NCBI GenBank assembly: GCA_021847625.1
Contig: JAJZQK010000290.1
Span: forward strand, 1-5,385
Reading direction: 5' to 3'
DNA: 5,385 bases
DNA from: Chloroflexota bacterium
GTDB taxonomy: Bacteria; Chloroflexota; FW602-bin22; JAMCYS01
Below are positions 1 to 5,385 of this stretch, piece by piece. Both the position numbers and the translations under genes were made by a program. The notes beneath the pieces were generated by a model that saw nothing but the letters and a program-made list of their open reading frames with translations, was not told where the DNA came from and made no database searches. The stretch's first letter is position 1. The number at the start of each line of letters is the position of its first letter.

Positions 1-15
1 CGGCGCTTTGCGCCG
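1..15. other. Short inverted repeat at the window edge
   Basis: CGGCGC (1-6) pairs with GCGCCG (10-15) with a TTT loop. Sequence to the left is not available, so it could be part of a larger structure or of a terminator for a gene outside the window. Possibly chance in GC-rich DNA. Confidence 0.3.
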
Positions 16-41
16 CCTCAGCAAGAGAATCAATCAATGTG

Positions 42-61
42 GGGCGGGGCCCACCCCGCCC
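42..61 (-). terminator. Hairpin downstream of the phosphohydrolase (probable transcription end)
   Basis: GGGCGGGG (42-49) pairs with CCCCGCCC (54-61) over a 4-nt loop, an 8-bp all-GC stem. On the minus strand it is followed by CACATTGATTGATTC, which is T-enriched but not a true U-tract. It lies 28 bases past the phosphohydrolase stop, so it plausibly ends the repressor-to-phosphohydrolase transcript. Confidence 0.5.
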
Positions 62-67
62 GCGTGA

Positions 68-82
68 GCCTAACCTTTAGGC
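68..82 (-). other. Small hairpin between stop codon and terminator-like stem
   Basis: GCCTAA (68-73) pairs with TTAGGC (77-82) over a 3-nt loop. It begins 7 bases after the phosphohydrolase stop codon and may add to the 3' structure of the transcript together with the stem at 42-61. The short stem makes chance possible. Confidence 0.3.
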
Positions 83-89
83 CCAAGCC

Positions 90-2111
90 CTAGCACATCG
101 GCGCCCGGTCGAGCGACCGGCGCATCTTGTCGTAGCGCTTCGTGATCTTCTCCAGCTCGGGGCGCTGCTGGTCCGGATCCTCGAGCGCCTGGTAGACGAT
201 CGACCCCTCACACTGAGCCGGGACAGGCAGGTCGGCCAGATAGCAGACCGTCGGCACGACATCCTGGAGGAAGATCGTCCGCTCGACTATCTCGCCCTGC
301 TTCACGCCGGGACCGCTCATCATGAACAGGGTGCGGAGATCGCCGATCTGCGCGTACTTCTCGGTGCCCAGGTGGCCGCCGTGCTGGCCGTAGAAGCGTC
401 CGTCGATCGCGTAGACGACGTCGCCGATGTACTCGCCGCCCATGAAGATCATGCGGGCATCCTCCCGCTTCAGGGCCAACGTGATGGGCTTCTTGCCGGT
501 CTTGGGATCGGTGTAGTTGTGGAGGGCGGCGATGATCTCGTCCTGCACGTCCTCGTAGTCCTTGGGATCGACGATACCATGCGGGTTGCGGCCCTTCAGG
601 TTGATGAACACGTGGCAGGAGCGCTGCACGACCGCCCTGGTCGTGCTCCAGTCGATCTCCCCGAAGTACTCGAACTTCGAGGCGATGTCGCCGCTGGCGC
701 CCGCCTTGACCTTGCTCAGGCCGCCCACGGCCACGCCTTCGCCGTCCTCGGTGTGGGCACCAGACTCCTCCGCCTTCTTGAAGACGGTGAGGCCGGCGTC
801 GGCCAGGATCTGGCCCGGGTAGACCTTGTTGCCGGTCGGCTTGGCGCCGTGGTCGCTCGTCAGGACGATCACCGTCTCGTCCTCGTCGGCGGCCGAGGTG
901 ATGCGGTCGATGAGCCTGTCGATGCTCTCGTACATGTACTCGTCGACGGCCTTGTAGACCTTGTACTCTTCCTCGCTCTCCGCCGTCGTGGGGTCGGCCA
1001 GGTTGCTGTAGGCATGGTAGGCCCAGTCAGGAGTGTGGAGATGCATATAATAGATGTCCCACTCCTTGTTGGTCAGCAGATAATGAGCGGCCTCGGCCAG
1101 GTACTCGTGGCTCATCTCCACGAGCTCGTTCATTGTCTGGACGTCGATCCAGCCCATCTTCAGCGGCTGATACGCGGGGTACGGCAGCGGCAGGCCCTTC
1201 AGCGGCAGTTCCTTGGCGATGCCTTCCGGGAAGTCCCAGCCCTGCAGCGCGCACAGCGAGGTGCGGTAGATCGTGATGTCCTCGCCGTCGGCGGACAGCT
1301 CAAGCAGCTTGATCCGGAAGGCGGCGTCCTGCGGCCCAGCCTTGGTCTCGAAGGTGCGGATGACGGTGTCGCTCCACTGGCCCACCTTCAGGTCGGCCAT
1401 CGCGTTGGCGCAATCCTTCGTCTCGCTGATGATGACCCGGTCAAAGCCCTTGCCCTCGCTGTCGACTAGCAGCGCGTGCCAGGTGTAGTCCTTGACCGGC
1501 GACTTCGGCTTGCGGTACTCCAGCGGCAGCTCCGCCTCCAGCATCTTCGCCGCCTTGGGCGTATTCTCCCATTTGCGGGCAAGCTCGGTCTCGATGTCGG
1601 TGCCGACCATCTTGAAGCCGGTCGTCCACACCTGATCGTAAGCCACGGAGACCTTGAAGCCGTCTTCCCACTGCTTGACATCACGGGTGCGCCACTCGTT
1701 CGGGGCCAGACCAACGCCGAAGAGCTGGATGCCCTCCTTCATGCGCGCCGGATAGCTCGTGGGGTAATTGATGACGATCGACTTCTTGCCGACCCTCTCG
1801 GCCGCCTCCCAGATGAACTCGGCGTGCACATCGCTGCTATCGAAGCCCTGGTGGACCTCGGTCAGCTCGTCACCCGGGTTGTGGACGTTGAAGCAGGTGA
1901 CGTTGTGGGTGATCATCGTCGCGCCCGTGGCGATGGTCGCCCAGTTCGGGGGCGTGATGCTGGGGAACGGGGGCATGCAGTTGACGCCGTACACGCCATG
2001 GTCGAGCAGCCGCTTCACCCGCGGCATATGCCCTTCCTGAGCGTACTTGTACATCAGCGGGCTGATCGCGGCGTCGAGGCCGATCACCATTACTTTCTTC
2101 GCCGTTGCCAT
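90..2111 (-). CDS. Alkaline-phosphatase-superfamily phosphohydrolase/phosphodiesterase (type I phosphodiesterase/nucleotide pyrophosphatase-like), 673 aa
   Basis: Predicted cytoplasmic two-metal hydrolase of phosphomono- or diesters, resembling the predicted AP-superfamily phosphohydrolases (COG3379-type). The whole catalytic set is visible: Asp13 in VIGLDAA, candidate nucleophile Thr53 in SITPPNWATIATG, Asp362 and His366 in HTPDWAYHAY, Asp420-His421 in TSDHG, and His577 in GQHGGH (His580 is the alternative). Thr rather than Ser as nucleophile, followed by PNWATIATG, is typical of the phosphodiesterase/NPP branch. There is no signal peptide; the N-terminus goes straight into the first beta strand. 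About 309 residues separate Thr53 from Asp362, far more than in small bacterial NPPs, so a large inserted cap domain is likely. The C-terminal 30 residues are highly charged and probably helical. ATG at 2111 is chosen because it sits just before the conserved KKVMVIGLDAA strand. It is the third gene after the repressor and is probably co-transcribed. The fold is secure, the substrate unknown. Confidence 0.93.
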   Translation of the reverse strand: MATAKKVMVIGLDAAISPLMYKYAQEGHMPRVKRLLDHGVYGVNCMPPFPSITPPNWATIATGATMITHNVTCFNVHNPGDELTEVHQGFDSSDVHAEFIWEAAERVGKKSIVINYPTSYPARMKEGIQLFGVGLAPNEWRTRDVKQWEDGFKVSVAYDQVWTTGFKMVGTDIETELARKWENTPKAAKMLEAELPLEYRKPKSPVKDYTWHALLVDSEGKGFDRVIISETKDCANAMADLKVGQWSDTVIRTFETKAGPQDAAFRIKLLELSADGEDITIYRTSLCALQGWDFPEGIAKELPLKGLPLPYPAYQPLKMGWIDVQTMNELVEMSHEYLAEAAHYLLTNKEWDIYYMHLHTPDWAYHAYSNLADPTTAESEEEYKVYKAVDEYMYESIDRLIDRITSAADEDETVIVLTSDHGAKPTGNKVYPGQILADAGLTVFKKAEESGAHTEDGEGVAVGGLSKVKAGASGDIASKFEYFGEIDWSTTRAVVQRSCHVFINLKGRNPHGIVDPKDYEDVQDEIIAALHNYTDPKTGKKPITLALKREDARMIFMGGEYIGDVVYAIDGRFYGQHGGHLGTEKYAQIGDLRTLFMMSGPGVKQGEIVERTIFLQDVVPTVCYLADLPVPAQCEGSIVYQALEDPDQQRPELEKITKRYDKMRRSLDRAPMC

Positions 2112-2137
2112 TCTTCTCTTCTTTGCTCCTTCCTCTA
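2112..2137 (-). promoter_or_regulatory. Purine-rich leader/ribosome site of the phosphohydrolase gene
   Basis: The transcript reads AGAGGAAGGAG followed by 14 almost pure-purine bases before ATG. The AGGAG (2126-2130) is farther from the start than the usual 5-9 bases; a weaker GAGAAG lies next to the ATG. Protein homology blocks still favour this ATG, so the unusual spacing may simply mean moderate translation. Confidence 0.5.
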
Positions 2138-2162
2138 GTTTCGTCTGGCAATCTGATTGTTT

Positions 2163-2179
2163 GTGGCCGGCGAGGCCAC
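2163..2179 (-). other. Hairpin in the MBL-phosphohydrolase gap
   Basis: GTGGCC (2163-2168) and GGCCAC (2174-2179) pair over a 5-nt loop, 31 bases after the MBL stop codon and 51 bases before the phosphohydrolase start. No U-tract follows, so complete termination is unlikely. It could mark an mRNA processing or partial-termination point that changes the ratio of the two enzymes. Confidence 0.35.
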
Positions 2180-2210
2180 GGAGAACAACGCGCTCATAGA
2201 TTCAGCTGGA

Positions 2211-3176
2211 CTAGGACCCACCCCCTTGTCTGAGCTCGCGATGGGCCATTATGCACGATAGGGATTGCAGTGGGACGCTGGTTTCGCGGTCGAGCATCAC
2301 CGGCAGATCGTACTGCAACCGGGAGAGGACGGCCTTGGCAAACGCCACGGGCGGCCCGGCTTCCCCGGCCGCCATAGCCTCGGCCACGGCGCGGTCGATC
2401 AGCCGCGCCACCGCCAGGCTATCCTTGGCCACGCTGGCGGCCTCCGCGCCCCGGCGGACCGGCAGGTTGGGGCCAGAACCGGCGTGGTAGCCGTGGGCCA
2501 TGCATACGGTCTGGGCCGGCACCTCGCGGATGCGCTCGGCCGTGCGCAGGTACTCGGCGGCGTAGAAATAGAGCGGCAGCACGCCGGGTCTATTGCCCCG
2601 CCCCTGCAAGGCGTCGCCCGTGAACAGCATCCCCTCCCGCTCCCAATAGAGGCACACCGCGCCGGGCGTATGGCCGGGGGCGTGGATCACCCGGAGAACG
2701 ATGCCCCGGCCGAGGTCGATCTCGTCGCCGTCCTCCAGCAGCCGATCGACCGGCACCTCCTTGCCGACGTTGCGCTGCAGGAACTCGATCCTGTTCGAGA
2801 GCAAGTCCTGGCGCCCCGCCATGCGTATCAGCTCGGTAATGTCGTAGCGGCAGCTGACGAACGACTCGGGGCCGCGGGTCGTGGGCAGGTCGGCCATGTG
2901 CACCAGCACCTTAGCCTTCGACGACCGCCGTAGGGCCTCGTTTCCGCCCACGTGATCGGGATGGGCATGCGTGTTGATCACGAGGTCGACGTCGGACAGC
3001 GCCAGGTTGAGGCTCTTCAGCGCCGGCTCGACGTATCGCGGCACGGATTCGTTCACCCCCGTGTCGAGGAGCGCCACCTGCTTGCCCAGCAGGAGATACA
3101 GCTCGACGACGCCGTTCTCAAAGGTAACGGGGATTCGGTAGACCTGAGGGTGTATCTTCTCGAGCGCTACACTCAT
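2211..3176 (-). CDS. MBL-fold metallo-hydrolase (glyoxalase II-like), 321 aa
   Basis: Metal-dependent hydrolase of the metallo-beta-lactamase superfamily, predicted cytoplasmic. Zinc ligands are all present: the HxHxDH motif at residues 70-75 (THAHPDHVGG), His169 in HAPGHTPG, Asp188 in FTGDAL and His228 in MAHGYH. The N-terminal strands (YLLLGKQVALLDTGVNES, about residues 27-44) are the usual MBL entry before the metal motif. A C-terminal helical region of about 80 residues after His228 (240-321) may shape the active site or dimer interface, as in many glyoxalase II-like and acyl-hydrolase members. ATG is preceded by AAGGAG at 5-nt spacing, a strong ribosome site. It lies 156 bp after the repressor and 99 bp before the phosphohydrolase, same strand, so shared transcription is likely. 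Superfamily members cleave thioesters, lactones, phosphodiesters or beta-lactams. Context with a phosphohydrolase hints at an ester or phosphoester, but the motif does not decide. Confidence 0.92.
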   Translation of the reverse strand: MSVALEKIHPQVYRIPVTFENGVVELYLLLGKQVALLDTGVNESVPRYVEPALKSLNLALSDVDLVINTHAHPDHVGGNEALRRSSKAKVLVHMADLPTTRGPESFVSCRYDITELIRMAGRQDLLSNRIEFLQRNVGKEVPVDRLLEDGDEIDLGRGIVLRVIHAPGHTPGAVCLYWEREGMLFTGDALQGRGNRPGVLPLYFYAAEYLRTAERIREVPAQTVCMAHGYHAGSGPNLPVRRGAEAASVAKDSLAVARLIDRAVAEAMAAGEAGPPVAFAKAVLSRLQYDLPVMLDRETSVPLQSLSCIMAHRELRQGGGS

Positions 3177-3187
3177 CCTTTCTCCTT
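3177..3187 (-). promoter_or_regulatory. Ribosome binding site of the MBL hydrolase gene
   Basis: AAGGAG (3182-3187, minus strand) sits 5 bases before ATG at 3176. It fixes the start and shows the gene has its own strong translation signal despite lying within a likely polycistronic transcript. Confidence 0.75.
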
Positions 3188-3207
3188 CCCGGCTTTCGGC
3201 AGCCGGG
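3188..3207 (-). other. Hairpin abutting the MBL gene's Shine-Dalgarno
   Basis: CCCGGCT (3188-3194) pairs with AGCCGGG (3201-3207) over a 6-nt loop. On the transcript the stem ends directly at the AAGGAG ribosome site of the MBL gene (3182-3187). A second GC palindrome, GCCGGCC-C-GGCCGGC, lies upstream at 3229-3243. The stem could protect a processed 5' end or tune translation; no terminator U-tract follows. Confidence 0.4.
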
Positions 3208-3332
3208 TATCGCTAGCAACTCAGCCCCGCCGGCCCGGCCGGCAGGCTATCCCCACTCGGCGTTAGCCCCCTATCCGTGGGACCTTTCCTTGGTTAGGTC
3301 AGAAACCGGGTGATGCACCGCCCGGCGCTCGT

Positions 3333-4370
3333 TCAGACGCGAGAGGGCGGGCTACCTACCTCTGCGTTCTCCAGACTGACGCTCACGAGCACCTCGGCGC
3401 CCACCTGCGCCTTCTCCGGGTTATCGATAAGGTCGTTCAGCATTTCGGCCGCCTGGGTTCCCAGCCTAAACGAGTCCAAGCATAGCAGCGGGATGCGCGG
3501 CGTGAAGAGCAGCTCCCAGCGCTGATCGCCGGTGCCGACGAGGGCGACGTCGTCCGGCACCCGCAGGCCCGCGTCGTCGATTGCCCTGATCGCGGCGAGC
3601 GTAAAGGTAACTGAGCCTGCCAGCAGGGCCGTGGGTCGACTGCTACTCTCCAACACATCCCGCACGGCAACGTAGGCCCCGTGCGAGGAATAGCCCTCGG
3701 CGGTGACGAGGTCGACGGGCCCTTGGCGAACCAGGTCGTCGGCCGGCGCCAGGCCCGCTCGCTCGAAGGCGGCCCGCCAGACCCGCGCGTGGTACTGCCG
3801 CTCGACGCCGTTGCCGGGCAGCACGGCCCCAATCCGGCGATGCCCCCGCTCGGCGAGAGATGCCACGACCTTGGCATACCCACCGGCAAAGTCGTAGCGG
3901 ACAATCGGCGCCACGAGCCCCGGCACGCCGCGGTTAATAAGCACCACCGGCGTTCCCGCTCGTTGCAGCTGCAGGTAGTGCTCTGCGGGGGCACCCGACG
4001 GATAACTGATCACCCCGGCCATCTTCTCCTGCAAGAACAGCCGCAGGTGTCTGATCTCCTCCGCCGCGTCCCAGAAGGTCGCCGTCAGATGGACCTGCCG
4101 GTCGACGGACCGGCACACGCCGATGATGCCCTCCACGGCGGAGATGACGGTCGGATTACTGATCGTCGTCGCGCACAAGCCCACGACGCCCGAGCGCCCG
4201 ACCCGCAAGCCGCGGGCGAGGCTGTTAGGCCGATAGCCCAATCGCTCGACCGCCTCTAGCACGCGGCGCCGCGTCTCGGGCCTGACCGGATAGCCGGTAT
4301 TGGCGACGACGCGCGACACGGTGGCCACGGAAACCCCCGCCTCACGCGCGACATCTTTTATGTAGACCAA
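3333..4370 (-). CDS. LacI/GalR-family transcriptional repressor, 345 aa from TTG
   Basis: DNA-binding regulator with a periplasmic-binding-protein-like ligand domain. With start at 4370, residues 4-23 form the helix-turn-helix (IKDVAREAGVSVATVSRVV), and the hinge helix PNSLARGLR at 48-56 places Leu55 where family members insert a leucine into the central CpG of the operator. The ligand domain (about 62-335) shows the usual landmarks: GVVGL, ISNPTV, PVVLINRG, YDFAGGY, ERGHRRIG, PDDVALVGTGD and LGTQAAEML. Family members usually sense sugars or related metabolites. Start choice: TTG at 4370 gives the canonical N-terminus MVYIKDVAREAGVS and has GAGGGGG six bases upstream. An in-frame TTG at 4394 would add eight residues (MRRSRGQS) with a poorer ribosome site, and an in-frame TAG lies 24 bases before it. 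A matching operator lies in its own promoter, so it is probably autoregulated. Effector not determinable here. Confidence 0.93.
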   Translation of the reverse strand: MVYIKDVAREAGVSVATVSRVVANTGYPVRPETRRRVLEAVERLGYRPNSLARGLRVGRSGVVGLCATTISNPTVISAVEGIIGVCRSVDRQVHLTATFWDAAEEIRHLRLFLQEKMAGVISYPSGAPAEHYLQLQRAGTPVVLINRGVPGLVAPIVRYDFAGGYAKVVASLAERGHRRIGAVLPGNGVERQYHARVWRAAFERAGLAPADDLVRQGPVDLVTAEGYSSHGAYVAVRDVLESSSRPTALLAGSVTFTLAAIRAIDDAGLRVPDDVALVGTGDQRWELLFTPRIPLLCLDSFRLGTQAAEMLNDLIDNPEKAQVGAEVLVSVSLENAEVGSPPSRV

Positions 4371-4543
4371 AGACTGCCCCCTCGACCGCCGCAACCGTCC
4401 GCTGGTGCCGCCTCTCTACACTGGCTGACCTTGGCCTTGGCGAGCAAGGACAACGGTCCGCCTCTTTGCCGGAGGATGTCGCTCGACGCCGAGCAGCCAA
4501 TGATGGGAAGGCACGACAACCACTAGTAATCGGTTACTGCAAC
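4371..4543 (-). other. Predicted 5' leader of the repressor transcript, about 170 nt
   Basis: The stretch between predicted transcription start and the TTG start is long for a repressor gene. It contains the operator, one small hairpin (GCTCG stem, ACGC loop on the plus strand, 4481-4494) and the ribosome site GAGGGGG near 4377-4383. I recognise no riboswitch or T-box. A GTG-started frame of about 35 codons ends at the in-frame TAG upstream of the repressor, but it has no ribosome site. Confidence 0.4.
4525..4538. promoter_or_regulatory. LacI-family operator-like palindrome
   Basis: AGTAATCGGTTACT has perfect 5-bp arms (AGTAA/TTACT) around a central CG, with one mismatched pair. The GTAA-N-CG-N-TTAC pattern is that of operators bound by GalR-like members (GalR: GTAAACGTTTAC), whose recognition helix SVATVSRV is shared by the repressor at 3333-4370. 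It lies at about +6 to +19 from the predicted start, where bound repressor would block initiation or escape. This supports autorepression of the operon. Direct binding is inferred. Confidence 0.72.
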
Positions 4544-4549
4544 GACCTC

Positions 4550-4578
4550 AGTTTACTACAAGGGGGCAACCAGGTCAA
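4550..4578 (-). promoter_or_regulatory. Sigma-70-type promoter for the repressor and probably the downstream hydrolases
   Basis: On the minus strand, -35 TTGACC (4578-4573) is followed by a spacer of exactly 17 bp and -10 TAAACT (4555-4550). This matches 5 of 6 and 4 of 6 consensus bases. Transcription would start near 4543, giving a leader of about 170 nt before the TTG at 4370. No better promoter was seen in the gap. Transcription start not proven. Confidence 0.7.
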
Positions 4579-4641
4579 TGCCTATTGGCCTCGCGGACGG
4601 AAGTTGCCGCGGGCAAACCGGCGCCGCCTGTGAAGCAGGGC

Positions 4642-4674
4642 CAGCCGGCCGGGGCAGATGTCCCCGGCCGGCTG
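4642..4674 (-). terminator. Perfect 13-bp GC hairpin after the solute-binding protein gene
   Basis: CAGCCGGCCGGGG (4642-4654) pairs fully with CCCCGGCCGGCTG (4662-4674) across a 7-nt loop. It starts 46 bases after the stop codon of the binding protein, and 64 bases separate it from the -35 box of the next promoter. It lacks a U-tract on either strand, so it may be a stem-only or Rho-assisted terminator, or an mRNA 3' stabiliser. The placement between two transcription units supports a 3'-end role. Confidence 0.6.
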
Positions 4675-4720
4675 ATCTCCCTCAATACGAGGGATAGTCC
4701 GGCTGAGCGGATATACCCCC

Positions 4721-5385
4721 TTAGCCCTGCTTGGCCCGCTCTCGCTTCAGGACGTCGGCTGCCGTCTTCGCCGCGTCGTCGAGGGCTTGCTTCGGCGTCT
4801 TCTGGCCGTAGAGAGCCGCCTCAATCCCCTTCGCCACCTCCATCGTGAGCTCCACCGCCCCCGGCCCGTAGTAGGAGAGCCGCGCGCTGGGCTGGGCGTC
4901 GGCGAAGGAACCGACTAGAGGCTGGCCGGCGGCGTACTCCTTCCAGGCTGGCTCGTCGCGCATCGACAGGCGTGTCGGCAGGTTGCCCAGGCCCTTCACC
5001 CAGGCGATAGCGTTCTCCGGCCGCATCAGCCAATCGAGGTACACCCAGGCCGCCTCCTTCTCCTTCGCACCCTTGAGGATAGGCGCCGAGCCGAAGCCCA
5101 ACGGCGTCGCCTCCGCCTTGTATTTCGGCAGCTTGGCGCTTCTACCGTCGAAGTTCATCTTGGCCACCTTGGCTACCCAGACCGGATAGAGGGTCATGCT
5201 GCCGACGTTGCCGGTGCCAAAGTCACCACCCATTACGGTCGGGTCGACGGTCTTCAGCGGGGTAACCTTGTACCTCTGCACCAGGTCCACCCAGAACTGC
5301 AGCGCTTCCACGCCCGCGTCCGAGTTGAATACAATCTCCTTCCCGTCGGGGCTCACGAAATCGCCCCCGGGCTGCCACAGGTAGG
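4721..5385 (-). CDS. ABC transporter extracellular solute-binding protein, family 1 (sugar/glycerophosphate type), C-terminal part; 5' end outside window
   Basis: C-terminal 220 residues of a high-affinity substrate-binding protein of the MalE/UgpB type (COG1653). It would be exported and lipid-anchored or periplasmic, delivering solute to an ABC permease. The reading frame stays open to the window edge: codons before the GTG at 5356 give YLWQPGGDF, which runs into VSPDGKEIVFNSDAG, a hallmark block of the family (WQxGGdfvspDGk, then paGveALqFwvDL). Thus the GTG is internal and not a start. Further family features are LGFGSAPILKGAKEKEAAWVYLDWLMRPENA, with the usual end-of-chain helices (GIEAALYGQKTPKQALDDAAKTAADVL). 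Family proteins are about 400-450 residues, so about half is missing, including any signal peptide. It ends with TAA and is followed by a strong hairpin. No permease genes lie downstream, so they would have to be upstream (right of the window) or elsewhere. Sugar specificity unreadable. Confidence 0.92.
   Translation of the reverse strand, partial: YLWQPGGDFVSPDGKEIVFNSDAGVEALQFWVDLVQRYKVTPLKTVDPTVMGGDFGTGNVGSMTLYPVWVAKVAKMNFDGRSAKLPKYKAEATPLGFGSAPILKGAKEKEAAWVYLDWLMRPENAIAWVKGLGNLPTRLSMRDEPAWKEYAAGQPLVGSFADAQPSARLSYYGPGAVELTMEVAKGIEAALYGQKTPKQALDDAAKTAADVLKRERAKQG

Noticed and set aside
372..1469. Long open frame on the plus strand (365 codons)
   Set aside because: It lies antisense to the phosphohydrolase, whose catalytic motifs are intact in the minus frame. 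Its Val/Leu/Asp/Arg-heavy low-complexity composition is typical of shadow frames in GC-rich genes.
1476..2138. Plus-strand open frame of 220 codons
   Set aside because: It is antisense to the conserved N-terminal part of the phosphohydrolase and shows no recognisable motif or ribosome site.
2149..2159. CAATC-T-GATTG palindrome in the MBL-phosphohydrolase gap as a second operator
   Set aside because: It lacks the central CG and the GTAA half-site of the proposed repressor operator, and no promoter is visible beside it.
2265..2933. Plus-strand open frame of 222 codons
   Set aside because: It mirrors the MBL gene, whose HxHxDH and other metal ligands are complete on the minus strand.
3681..4259. 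Plus-strand open frame of 192 codons
   Set aside because: It is the antisense of the repressor's ligand domain and has no protein features of its own.
4436..4543. Possible upstream leader peptide of about 35 codons starting at a GTG in the repressor leader
   Set aside because: There is no Shine-Dalgarno before the GTG, and the peptide composition is not suggestive of attenuation.
4604..4616. TTGCC-GCG-GGCAA inverted repeat about 67 bp upstream of the predicted transcription start
   Set aside because: Its position would suit an activator, but the arms are only 5 bp and match no motif I recognise. Chance is likely in GC-rich DNA.
5354..5356. GTG as the start of the solute-binding protein
   Set aside because: The frame continues upstream to the window edge and encodes the conserved family block YLWQPGGDF directly before it, so the GTG is an internal valine codon.

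Overview
This is a GC-rich bacterial window (by eye about 60-65% G+C). All genes are on the minus strand, so transcription runs from high to low coordinates. In that order they are: the C-terminal half of a family 1 sugar-type ABC transporter solute-binding protein, cut by the window's right edge; a LacI/GalR-family repressor; a metallo-beta-lactamase (MBL) fold hydrolase; and a large alkaline-phosphatase-superfamily phosphohydrolase/phosphodiesterase. The base composition, a TTG start codon and purine-rich Shine-Dalgarno sites suit an environmental GC-rich bacterium. Chloroflexota, Armatimonadota or a similar lineage is possible, but this is a guess from protein style, and nothing in the window fixes the taxon.

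Right part (4721-5385): the binding protein ends in TAA and is followed by a gap of about 350 bp. That gap holds a perfect 13-bp GC-rich hairpin (likely transcription end or mRNA 3' stabiliser), then a good sigma-70-type promoter reading toward the repressor (TTGACC, 17 bp, TAAACT), then a LacI-family operator-like palindrome (AGTAATCGGTTACT) just downstream of the predicted transcription start. The placement implies that the repressor controls its own promoter.

Middle and left (90-4370): repressor, MBL hydrolase and phosphohydrolase lie head to tail with gaps of 156 and 99 bp. No terminator with a U-tract separates them, and two small hairpins lie in the gaps. The simplest model is one negatively autoregulated transcript ending at hairpins after the phosphohydrolase (42-82). 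Both enzymes keep their metal-binding residues and show no signal peptide, so they are predicted to be active and cytoplasmic.

Working together (inference): an ABC importer with a sugar/glycerophosphodiester-type binding protein brings in a compound, a LacI-type repressor senses it or a derivative, and two metal-dependent hydrolases process an ester or phosphoester. The substrate cannot be read from the sequence. The window looks like an ordinary catabolic locus with an unusually large phosphohydrolase. I see no CRISPR, mobile element, RNA gene or defence system.
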